From: an uncultured Ancrocorticia sp.
Lineage (GTDB): Bacteria; Actinomycetota; Actinomycetes; Actinomycetales; Actinomycetaceae
DNA: 8,732 nt
Direction of reading: 5' to 3'
Assembly: GCA_905373325.1 (NCBI GenBank)
Contig: CAJPTB010000064.1
Span: 1 to 8,732, forward strand
Part shown: positions 1 to 6,318 of the stretch, piece after piece
How the letters are laid out: every line of letters starts with the position of its first letter
How positions within the stretch are numbered: position 1 is the first letter of the stretch
The notes under the pieces: model-generated
Databases searched by the model: none
Seen by the model: only the letters and a program-made list of their open reading frames with translations
Told to the model about the DNA's origin: nothing
Position numbers and translations under genes: made by a program

Positions 1-343
1 GGTATCGCGGCGGCAAGCGCTATGAGGACCGCGGCGGATACTCCGACCGACGCGAGGATCGGTTCGGGGACCGGAAGGATTCGCGTGGGTCGGGTCGTCG
101 GTGGGAGGACCGCGACAATGACCGTCGCCCCAACCGGTACAACGACCGTGACGGGTATCGCGGCGGCAAGCGTTACGAGGACCGCGGCGGCCGGTACGCC
201 GATCGCGACGATCGCCGCGGCGGGTATTCGGACCGTCGCGAGGACCGCTACGGCGATCGGGGGGATCGCCGGTACGGCGAGCGTGACGGGTATCGCGGCG
301 GCAAGCGCTATGAGGACCGCGGCGGATACTCCGACCGACGCGA
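1..343 (+). repeat. Long in-frame direct repeats encoding YRGGKRYEDRGG modules
   Basis: Bases 1-55 are identical to bases 289-343 (55 of 55). A third copy at 154-190 matches the first 37 bases with two differences, both synonymous (CGC/CGT and TAT/TAC). Offsets are 153 and 135 bases, multiples of three, so the repeats add whole modules to the first protein. Shorter pieces such as YSDRRED also recur. The first copy touches the window edge, so the array may continue upstream. Confidence 0.9.
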
Positions 344-1637
344 CGACAGGCACGCCGACGCTCCTCGCGGGCGACGTGATCCGATTGTGCCGGATTCGGT
401 GTCCGAAAAGGACCTCGATGCCGAGTCGCGCCGTCGGCTCACCACCCTTTCAAAAGAAAACTCGGAACGTGTTGCGCGTCACCTTGTTTACGCCGGATCG
501 ATGCTCGACGTCGACCCTGAATTGTCTTATGAGCATGCCCAGGCGGCCTATCGCCGCGCTTCGCGCGTGGATGTGGTGCGCGAAGCCCTCGGTCTCGCGG
601 CCTATATGACTGGAAGGTACTCGGAAGCCTTGCGCGAACTGCGCACGTACCGTCGAATGACGGACGATTACAGTCATGTGGCTATCGAAGCGGATTCCGA
701 GCGCGGCCTCGGACGCTCCGAAAAGGCTCTTGCATTCATTTCGGAAATCCCCTTGTCAAGGCTTGACGCCGAATCAAAGATTGAGCTTGCCCTAGTGGCC
801 TCCGGCGCCAAGGCTGACACAGGCGATTCCGAAGGCGGGCTGGCTGTGATCGAGAAACTTGCGGTCGAAAACTTTGAAGAAGATCTGCGGGCCCGCGTCG
901 AGCTCATCCGGGCCGACCGCCTCGAGGAGCTCGGGCGTGAGGAAGAAGCCAAGGAGCTGCGCGCTTCGTGGGAGTCCGTTTTGTCCGACGAAGGAGAAGT
1001 CGACCTTTACGAGGAAGAATCCGACGACGCCGACGCCAGCTATAACGGCGGGTCGGACGACTCTGGTTATGGCGACGAGGCCGACGGCCGCTATGGCGAC
1101 GAGCCTGAAGACGCCGAAAACGATGAACTTCGGTACGATGCCGAATCCGACGGCGTCCAGTACGTCGCCGAGGCCGATGACAGCCAGTATGCTGCCGAGG
1201 CCGATGACGGCCGGTATGAGACCGAAACGGACGGCGATCCGTTTGATCGCGACTGCGGCAAAGCCCAGAACGGCGGTGAATCTGACGAGTCTGAGGAAAC
1301 CAGAGATTCTGAGGCAGGGGGGAATTCCGAGCCTGGAGTGGTCCTCGAGGCTGGTGACGGCCCCGACGTCCAAGAGGATTCTGAGGTCCGAGAGGATTCT
1401 GAGGTCCGAGAGGATTCCGACGTCCGAGAAGATTCTGAGGCTGGAGGGGATCGCGAGGCCGAGAAGGTCCCCGAGGCGGCGGAGAATCCCGGAACGGAAG
1501 GGCGCTCCGCAGCCGGAGGGAGTCCGGACGGGGAGCACTTCGAAACGATTGAGAGCCGGGAAGACAAGGAGCGCCCCGAAGAAGACAAGGAGCGCCCCGA
1601 AAACGAGATCGATTCCGAAGGCGGCGATGTACGGTGA
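1..1637 (+). CDS. TPR-like protein with RGG/Tyr-rich head and acidic repetitive tail (5' partial)
   Basis: The frame is open from base 3 to the TGA at 1635-1637, giving 544 visible residues, and has no start codon before the GTG at 387. The true start therefore lies upstream of the window. Visible residues 1-127 are low complexity: 38 Arg, 23 Gly, 13 Tyr, 32 Asp/Glu by hand count, with seven RGG triplets and the motif YRGGKRYEDRGG three times. Residues about 128-330 form a helical core with TPR character (for example YEHAQAAYRRASR and AYMTGRYSEALRELRTYRR). The last ~220 residues are about 38% Asp+Glu with short tandem repeats and are probably disordered. The stop overlaps the GTG start of the phosphatase gene (GTGA), suggesting translational coupling. 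By position and core it corresponds to the Rv1691-type protein. Its function is unknown. RNA binding through the RGG head and partner binding through the TPR core are inferences only. Confidence 0.85.
   Translation, partial: YRGGKRYEDRGGYSDRREDRFGDRKDSRGSGRRWEDRDNDRRPNRYNDRDGYRGGKRYEDRGGRYADRDDRRGGYSDRREDRYGDRGDRRYGERDGYRGGKRYEDRGGYSDRRDDRHADAPRGRRDPIVPDSVSEKDLDAESRRRLTTLSKENSERVARHLVYAGSMLDVDPELSYEHAQAAYRRASRVDVVREALGLAAYMTGRYSEALRELRTYRRMTDDYSHVAIEADSERGLGRSEKALAFISEIPLSRLDAESKIELALVASGAKADTGDSEGGLAVIEKLAVENFEEDLRARVELIRADRLEELGREEEAKELRASWESVLSDEGEVDLYEEESDDADASYNGGSDDSGYGDEADGRYGDEPEDAENDELRYDAESDGVQYVAEADDSQYAAEADDGRYETETDGDPFDRDCGKAQNGGESDESEETRDSEAGGNSEPGVVLEAGDGPDVQEDSEVREDSEVREDSDVREDSEAGGDREAEKVPEAAENPGTEGRSAAGGSPDGEHFETIESREDKERPEEDKERPENEIDSEGGDVR
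1158..1238 (+). repeat. 27-bp tandem repeat coding for acidic, Tyr-spaced units
   Basis: Three consecutive 27-bp units (1158-1184, 1185-1211, 1212-1238) encode QYVAEADDS, QYAAEADDG and the more diverged RYETETDGD. Units one and two differ at 4 of 27 bases. Upstream, similar but degenerate units keep an aromatic residue at roughly 8-9 residue intervals, with one 14-residue gap. Confidence 0.8.
1374..1445 (+). repeat. 18-bp tandem repeat (four units, EDSEVR)
   Basis: The 18-bp unit gaggattctgaggtccga occurs exactly at 1374-1391 and 1392-1409. Diverged copies follow at 1410-1427 (EDSDVR) and 1428-1445 (EDSEAG). All are in frame with the first gene and extend its acidic tail. Confidence 0.9.
1560..1601 (+). 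repeat. Perfect 21-bp tandem duplication (EDKERPE twice)
   Basis: Bases 1560-1580 and 1581-1601 are identical and each encode EDKERPE near the C-terminus of the first protein. The exact identity indicates a recent duplication by slippage. Confidence 0.9.
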
Positions 1638-2740
1638 GCGCGCTGGATCAAACCCTCGCGGAACGGTACGACGCCGGGCTCTTCGACCTTGACGGAGTCT
1701 GCTACCTCGGAAACGAGGCCATTGAGCACGCCCCCGAAGAAGTCGCCCGCGCGGTAGCTAGCGGTTTGCGCCACGTCTACGTGACGAACAACGCCTCGCG
1801 CACAACGGACGACGTCGCCCGGCACTTGGCGTCCCTCGGCTTTCCAGCAGTCGCGGCGGACGTGGTGACCTCCGCGCAGGTGGGAGCGGACATAGCCGCC
1901 AAGCGGTGCGGAGAAGAGGCGAAAATCCTAGTCATCGGCGGGGCAGGGCTTATCGGCGCCGTCGAGGAACGCGGGCTGAAAATCGTGCGCTCCGCGGACG
2001 ACGGCCCCGACGCCGTCCTTCAGGGCTTCTTCCAAGACGTGACGTGGCACGACCTTTCCGAGGCCGCCCTGGCCATCCGGGCGGGCGCGCTCTACATCGC
2101 CACGAACCTGGATCTCGTCATTCCGCGCGAGCGCGGGCTGATGGTCGGCAACGGCGCCCTCGTCGGCGCAGTTTCCCTTTCGACCGGCGTCAAACCGATC
2201 TCGGGCGGCAAACCCGAGCCGGAAATCTTCCTCGCCGCCGCCCGAGGGCTCGATTCTCGCAAGCCCCTCGCGATCGGCGACAATCTCGACACGGACATCA
2301 AGGGCGCCGTCAGCGCAGGCATCGACTGCCTTCACGTTCTCACGGGCCTCGCCAGTGCCCGCAATATCTGCCTGGCGCCGCCCGAGGTTCGGCCGACCTT
2401 CCTTTGCGACGACATGCGAGGGCTCAACGAGCCGTATCCCGAGGTGCTCATCGAAACCGGAGACGAGCACAGTCGCCAGACCGGAGACGAGCGAATCGAC
2501 GACGGGGAAGACATCGACTCCGGAGACGTCGCCAAGGCGGGAACGGTCACGGTCGGATCGGCCCAAGCCCGCTGGACCGAGAGCGGGGTCCGCCTCTTCG
2601 GCGAAAAAGAGATCGACGTGGCTGCGGGCCCAACCCTGAACCTCGACGAATATCGCGCCCTCGTGCACGCCGCTTGGAAAGCCGCGGACGCGGGGGCCGA
2701 CCTCGACGCGGCGGTCGGCGAAATCACGGTGGTCCGTTGA
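1634..2740 (+). CDS. HAD-IIA (NagD-like) phosphatase, probable glycerol-3-phosphate phosphatase
   Basis: Encodes a 368-aa cytoplasmic haloacid-dehalogenase phosphatase of subfamily IIA. All four motifs are visible: nucleophile and acid/base Asp18/Asp20 in FDLDGVCYLG, Thr51 in VYVTNNAS, Lys193 in GGKPEPEIF, and Asp216/Asp221 in IGDNLDTDI. The cap domain lies between motifs II and III. Residues after about 310 (RWTESGVRLF, TLNLDEYRALVHAAW) form the extra C-terminal part seen in actinobacterial members. The M. tuberculosis protein at this locus, Rv1692, is a glycerol-3-phosphate phosphatase that recycles phospholipid polar heads, so that substrate is inferred here from synteny and length. Residues about 270-310 hold a Gly/Asp/Glu-rich insert. 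The GTG start overlaps the previous stop as GTGA, with a GAAGGCGG stretch upstream as a possible ribosome site. Confidence 0.93.
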   Translation: MSALDQTLAERYDAGLFDLDGVCYLGNEAIEHAPEEVARAVASGLRHVYVTNNASRTTDDVARHLASLGFPAVAADVVTSAQVGADIAAKRCGEEAKILVIGGAGLIGAVEERGLKIVRSADDGPDAVLQGFFQDVTWHDLSEAALAIRAGALYIATNLDLVIPRERGLMVGNGALVGAVSLSTGVKPISGGKPEPEIFLAAARGLDSRKPLAIGDNLDTDIKGAVSAGIDCLHVLTGLASARNICLAPPEVRPTFLCDDMRGLNEPYPEVLIETGDEHSRQTGDERIDDGEDIDSGDVAKAGTVTVGSAQARWTESGVRLFGEKEIDVAAGPTLNLDEYRALVHAAWKAADAGADLDAAVGEITVVR

Positions 2741-2919
2741 GTTCGCCCTCTCCGCGGCCGCCCGTTCCGCAAGCGCCTTTCGATCCCGAGGAAGCTTTGC
2801 GCGAGCTTGAAAGCGCGGAAGAAAGAGACCCGGACGGGAACGACGTCGACAAGGCGATCGAATCTCTCGAGAATGTGCTTGAAGGCTTGAGGCGCACCCT
2901 TTCCTCGGCTCAGGCGTGA
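2737..2919 (+). CDS. Small conserved-position protein, 60 aa (Rv1693-like)
   Basis: I infer this gene from the TTG at 2737, which overlaps the phosphatase stop as TTGA, with GGTGG a few bases upstream. The frame ends at TGA 2917-2919. The product is about 60 residues: a Pro/Ser-rich start (SPSPRPPVPQAPFDPEEA), then two predicted amphipathic, acidic helices (ALRELESAEERD and KAIESLENVLEGLRRTL) separated by a PDGND turn. M. tuberculosis has a similar-sized gene, Rv1693, at exactly this place, which supports a real gene over a gap. There is no Cys, no membrane segment and no recognised domain. It could be a small helical partner of a neighbouring protein, but nothing in the sequence shows which. 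The frame stays open far upstream only as a shadow of the phosphatase gene. Confidence 0.75.
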   Translation: MSSPSPRPPVPQAPFDPEEALRELESAEERDPDGNDVDKAIESLENVLEGLRRTLSSAQA

Positions 2920-2926
2920 AGGAGGG
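2919..2926 (+). promoter_or_regulatory. Strong ribosome binding site of tlyA
   Basis: AAGGAGGG begins on the last base of the upstream stop codon. Its AGGAGG core ends four bases before the ATG at 2930. It is one of the two best Shine-Dalgarno matches in the window and fixes the tlyA start. Confidence 0.85.
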
Positions 2927-2929
2927 AAC

Positions 2930-3763
2930 ATGGGGCGGCTGATCAGAGTCGATGCCGAATTGGTGCGCCGCAACCTCGCCCCTTCCCGGCAGCATGCTCG
3001 GGAACTGATCGCGGCGGGGAAAGTGCTCCTTGACGGCGAGGCCGTGCGAAAGGCCGCCCGGCAAATGGACCCCGCCCAGCCGCTGCTCGTCGTCGAAAGC
3101 GAGCGGGAGGACTACGTTTCGCGGGGAGCCTGGAAGCTGATCGGCGCCCTCGATCTGCTCGGCGAGGGCGGCCCGGCGGTAGAAGGCGTCAGGTGCCTGG
3201 ACGCCGGCGCCTCCACAGGCGGCTTCACGGACGTTCTTTTGCGGCGGGGCGCGGCGCACGTCGTCGCCGTCGACGTCGGTTACGGGCAGATCGCCTGGCG
3301 GCTGCGGGAGGACCCGAGAGTCACCGTCGTCGAAAGGACGAACGTGCGCACCTTGGATCCCGCGCTAGTCGCCCCCGCGCCCGGCCTCGTCGTCGGCGAC
3401 CTGTCGTTCATATCGCTCACGCTCGTCATTCCGGCGCTCGTAAGGGCGGCCGACCCCCGCGCCGACTTCCTCCTTTTGGTCAAACCCCAATTTGAGGTGG
3501 GCAAGGAGCGGCTTGGAAGCGGAGGGGTTGTGCGAGACACGTCCCTGCACGCCTGGGCGATGCGCAAGGTAGCAGACTGCGCCGAGGCCAACGGCCTTTC
3601 CATCGCGGGCGCCGCGCCTTCGCCGCTGCCCGGACCCGCTGGAAATGTAGAGTATTTCCTGTACATGCGGGCGGGCGACGCCGATTCTTCGTGCGCGAAC
3701 GTGGACGCAGCAATCGAGCAAGCCGTAGCCCAAGGGCCTGCGGGAGAGAATGCGAGGAGTTGA
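2930..3763 (+). CDS. tlyA: TlyA family 16S/23S rRNA (cytidine-2'-O)-methyltransferase
   Basis: A 277-aa cytoplasmic methyltransferase that uses S-adenosylmethionine to 2'-O-methylate cytidines of rRNA. In mycobacteria the targets are 23S C1920 and 16S C1409, and loss gives capreomycin/viomycin resistance. Residues 2-60 are an S4-like RNA-binding domain (RVDAELVRRNLAPSRQHARE). A short linker leads to SRGAWKL, then the Rossmann-fold SAM site LDAGASTGGFTD (90-101), AVDVGYGQ (113-120), GDLSFISLTLVIPAL (156-170) and LLVKPQFEVGKERLG (182-196). The tetrad K69-D157-K185-E241 is intact and lines up with K69/D154/K182/E238 of M. tuberculosis TlyA. The full N-terminal domain suggests the two-subunit-acting type, which is an inference. 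It starts 10 bases after the small gene and ends directly against the nadK start. Confidence 0.95.
   Translation: MGRLIRVDAELVRRNLAPSRQHARELIAAGKVLLDGEAVRKAARQMDPAQPLLVVESEREDYVSRGAWKLIGALDLLGEGGPAVEGVRCLDAGASTGGFTDVLLRRGAAHVVAVDVGYGQIAWRLREDPRVTVVERTNVRTLDPALVAPAPGLVVGDLSFISLTLVIPALVRAADPRADFLLLVKPQFEVGKERLGSGGVVRDTSLHAWAMRKVADCAEANGLSIAGAAPSPLPGPAGNVEYFLYMRAGDADSSCANVDAAIEQAVAQGPAGENARS
3754..3759 (+). promoter_or_regulatory. Ribosome binding site of nadK inside the tlyA 3' end
   Basis: GAGGAG lies four bases before the nadK ATG at 3764, within the last codons of tlyA. It supports the start that abuts the tlyA stop. Confidence 0.75.
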
Positions 3764-4612
3764 ATGGCGCGACGCATCGCCGTTGTCACGCACCGAAAGC
3801 GCGGCGCCGCCACAGAATCGTCGGCGAAAATCGTGCGTCTGCTCGAAGAGGCGGGACTCGAGGCGGAAACGAGTCCGACGAGGCAGAGTGTGGCCGAATG
3901 CGAGCTCATCCTCGTTCTCGGAGGGGACGGAACGATCCTCCACGCCGCGGAGCTCGGCCGGCCGGCAGGGGTGCCGATACTCGGAATCAACTACGGACAC
4001 GTCGGCTTTCTCTCGGAGGCCGACCCCGTCGATGCGCCGCAGGTGGTTCGTCAGATCGCGGAGCGCTCGTGGGGCGTCGATTCGCGAATGACGATCGACA
4101 TCACGATCGTCGGCCCGGACGGAAAGGTGAAAAAGGACTGGGCGCTCAACGAAGTCGCCATCGAAAAAGACGTCGATTTCCGGATGCTCGAAGTGTCCAT
4201 CGGCGTCGACGGCCGAGAAATCTCGGCATTCAAGGTCGACACCGTCCTCTTCTCGACCGCGACGGGATCGACGGCCTACAACTTTTCCGGAGGAGGGCCG
4301 ATCGTGTGGCCCGACGTCGAAGGCATGGTCCTCACGCCCGTTGCGGCGCACGCCTTGTTCACCCGTCCCCTCGTTGTGGGGCCGAACTCGCAGCTGGAGC
4401 TGCGCGTCCTCGACGGGGCCGCGCGGGGGTGGTGCGACGGACGGCGAGAGCTGAGCGCCGCCGCAGGCTCGACGATCACCGCCGTCAAGGGCGAGCATCC
4501 CGTCCTTCTCGCCCGGCTCAACGACACGCCCTTCTCGGGAAGGCTCGTGACGAAGTTCAGACTTCCGGTGCGGGGGTGGCGCGACCCCGCGCAGGAAGGC
4601 AACTGTGGCTGA
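3764..4612 (+). CDS. nadK: NAD kinase
   Basis: A 282-aa ATP/polyphosphate-NAD kinase that phosphorylates NAD+ to NADP+ in the cytoplasm. The family signatures occur in order: GGDGTIL at 53-59 (nucleotide and catalytic Asp), GINYGHVGFLSE at 74-85, ALNEVAIEK at 127-135 (conserved Asn-Glu), and the C-terminal beta-domain FSTATGSTAYNFSGGGP at 163-179 followed by TPVAAHALFTRPLVV. Length and motif spacing are normal, with no frameshift or missing key residue. Its ATG follows the tlyA TGA with no gap, so ribosomes finishing tlyA could re-initiate here. The same pairing occurs in mycobacteria (tlyA-Rv1695). The older symbol is ppnK. Confidence 0.96.
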   Translation: MARRIAVVTHRKRGAATESSAKIVRLLEEAGLEAETSPTRQSVAECELILVLGGDGTILHAAELGRPAGVPILGINYGHVGFLSEADPVDAPQVVRQIAERSWGVDSRMTIDITIVGPDGKVKKDWALNEVAIEKDVDFRMLEVSIGVDGREISAFKVDTVLFSTATGSTAYNFSGGGPIVWPDVEGMVLTPVAAHALFTRPLVVGPNSQLELRVLDGAARGWCDGRRELSAAAGSTITAVKGEHPVLLARLNDTPFSGRLVTKFRLPVRGWRDPAQEGNCG

Positions 4613-4614
4613 GC

Positions 4615-4621
4615 AGGAGGG
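4615..4621 (+). promoter_or_regulatory. Ribosome binding site deciding the recN start
   Basis: AGGAGGG in the 14-base gap between nadK and recN, five bases before the GTG at 4627. It rejects the longer in-frame reading that starts inside tlyA and runs antiphase through nadK. Confidence 0.85.
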
Positions 4622-4626
4622 CATCA

Positions 4627-6318
4627 GTGATTGAGACGCTGACCATAGAGAACCTCGGGGTCATCGCCGAGGCCCGACTTGACCTTTCGGCGGGGCTCAC
4701 GGCCCTGACCGGCGAGACCGGCGCGGGAAAGACGATGGCCCTCACGTCGTTGCAGCTCATCTTGGGCGGAAAGCCTGACCCCGGACACGTCCGCACCGGC
4801 GCCAAGGCTGCGCGGGTCGAGGGGACGTTTCTGGTCGCCGACGATTCCCCGGTTCTGGCGGCGATCGACGACGCCGGAGGGGCCTACGACGTCGACGGCG
4901 GGCAGGCCGAGATCGTCGTGTCCCGGCAGGTGCCGGCTTCCGGCCGATCGAGCGCGTTCATCGGCGGACGCCGCGTGCCCACAGCCGTCTTGAGGTCGAT
5001 AGCCCAAAGCCTCGTCACCGTCCACGGGCAGTCGGACCAGCTGCGTCTGGCCACGGCGGCCCAGCAGCGACAGGCCTTGGACGCATTCGGAGGCGAGGCG
5101 GTCGCAAAGAAGCTCCGGCAATGGGGCGAGGCGTACTCGGCCCACGGGAAAGCCGAAGAACGGCTCCGCTCCTTCGACGAGAACGCCCGCGAGAACGCGC
5201 GCCGCCGCCTCGCATATCAGGCCTTGGCGGCGAAAGTCGAGGAAGTTTCCCCGCGCCCGGGCGAAGACGAGGCCCTCAAAGCGGAAGCCTTCAGGCTGGA
5301 GAACACGGAGTCGCGCTTCGCGGGGCTGTCGGAGGCCGCGGCGCGGCTCTCGGGCTCGGACACGGTCGAGTCGTCCGCCCTGGAGGAGATCGACGCAGCC
5401 GTGCGCGCCCTCGAGCAAACAGGCGACGTCGTCGACCTTCTTGCGCGGCTTCGTTCGGCTCGCGACGAGCTCGGCGACATCGCGGCCACCCTCGCCTCGG
5501 CCGCGGCGGACACCGAGGCCGATCCGGCCAGGCTCGCCGAAATATATGCGCGGCGCCAGGAGCTTTCCGGGCTGCGGCGAGAACTCGGCATGGAAAACGA
5601 CGAGGCAATCGAGGCCGCCGAGGAGGCCCGCACGGCCCTGGCCGACCTCGAGGACCCCGAGAGCACGAGGAAACGTCTTGAAGAGGAGTGCGAGCGCGCC
5701 CGCAAAAGCATGGAGGCCGCCGGGGCGGCTCTTCGCAAGGCCCGCTCGCAGGCGGCCGGCCGGCTCGGCGCCCTCGTCAGCGACGAGCTGACCGAGCTCG
5801 CGCTGGCCAACGCCCGGTTTGAAATCGCCGTGACCGAGGGGCAGCCCGCGGCCCACGGCGCAGACGTCGTCGAATTCCTCTTGGCCTCGCATCCCGGGGC
5901 GCCGCTCCGGCCCATCGGCGCGTCGGCCTCGGGCGGCGAGCTTTCGCGAGTCATGCTCGCCGTCGAGGTGTCCCTCGCGGAGCGGGCGGCGCAGTCGGAC
6001 CGCACCTTCCTTTTTGACGAGGTCGACGCCGGAGTGGGCGGCCGAGCGGCCCAAACGGTCGGCAGGCGCTTGGCCAAGCTCGCTGAAAAACATCAAGTGA
6101 TCGTTGTCACTCATTTGGCGCAGGTGGCCGCCCACGCGGCGACACAGGCCGTTGTCGTCAAAGAAGAGGACGAATCGGGGGCAAAAACCGACGTTGCGAT
6201 CGTCGCCGGCGACGAGCGGCTCGGAGAATTGGCGCGGATGCTCTCGGGAAGCGACACCGATGCGGCTCGAGCCCACGCTGCCGAACTCCTCGGCGGCGGT
6301 TCGGATGTGGCACGATAA
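4627..6318 (+). CDS. recN: DNA repair protein RecN (SMC-like ATPase)
   Basis: A 563-aa SMC-like ATPase acting in double-strand-break repair, where it is thought to hold or bridge DNA ends for RecA. Visible motifs: Walker A GETGAGKT at 29-36, the RecN-typical VHGQSDQLRL at about 132-141, an Ala/Glu/Arg-rich central stretch (about 150-400) expected to form the antiparallel coiled coil, the ABC signature SASGGELSRVMLAVE with SGGE at 435-438, Walker B LFDEVD at 462-467, and the switch histidine H496 in VIVVTHLAQ. Length fits the usual 550-590. The GTG start places IETLTIENLGVI at the N-terminus, as in other RecN proteins. In many bacteria recN is SOS-induced, but I see no LexA box in the short gap, so expression here is probably from the operon promoter. 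The 3' end probably overlaps steA. Confidence 0.96.
   Translation: MIETLTIENLGVIAEARLDLSAGLTALTGETGAGKTMALTSLQLILGGKPDPGHVRTGAKAARVEGTFLVADDSPVLAAIDDAGGAYDVDGGQAEIVVSRQVPASGRSSAFIGGRRVPTAVLRSIAQSLVTVHGQSDQLRLATAAQQRQALDAFGGEAVAKKLRQWGEAYSAHGKAEERLRSFDENARENARRRLAYQALAAKVEEVSPRPGEDEALKAEAFRLENTESRFAGLSEAAARLSGSDTVESSALEEIDAAVRALEQTGDVVDLLARLRSARDELGDIAATLASAAADTEADPARLAEIYARRQELSGLRRELGMENDEAIEAAEEARTALADLEDPESTRKRLEEECERARKSMEAAGAALRKARSQAAGRLGALVSDELTELALANARFEIAVTEGQPAAHGADVVEFLLASHPGAPLRPIGASASGGELSRVMLAVEVSLAERAAQSDRTFLFDEVDAGVGGRAAQTVGRRLAKLAEKHQVIVVTHLAQVAAHAATQAVVVKEEDESGAKTDVAIVAGDERLGELARMLSGSDTDAARAHAAELLGGGSDVAR

Noticed and set aside
251..271. Hairpin CGGCGATC / GATCGCCG with a five-G loop, as a terminator or regulatory stem
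   Set aside because: It is a perfect 8-bp stem but lies inside coding repeats, has no T-run after it, and can arise by chance from Asp-Arg codon choice.
1..343. CRISPR or intergenic repeat array
   Set aside because: Repeat spacing is irregular (153 and 135 bases), the intervals are themselves repeat-like and in frame, and the whole region is coding.
22..609. Forward ORF of 195 codons in frame 1 over the repeat region
   Set aside because: Its Thr/Ala-rich peptide is the out-of-frame reading of the repeats. Differences between repeat copies are silent in frame 3, which continues into the TPR-like core.
859..1692. Forward ORF of 277 codons in frame 1 over the acidic tail
   Set aside because: It reads the acidic tail out of frame and runs across the start of the phosphatase. 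It has no domain and no ribosome site.
1906..2736. Upstream extension of the small 60-aa gene through the phosphatase
   Set aside because: The extension is an Arg-rich shadow. Only the part after TTG 2737 has a non-shadow composition and no competing gene.
1928..4624. Antisense ORFs of 443 (1928-3259) and 419 (3365-4624) codons
   Set aside because: Both lie opposite well-conserved genes (phosphatase, tlyA, nadK), are rich in Arg/Pro/Gly as GC-driven shadows are, and show no motif.
3691..4626. Long N-terminal extension of RecN through nadK
   Set aside because: The added peptide is Arg-rich shadow sequence. AGGAGGG and GTG 4627 give the normal RecN N-terminus and length.
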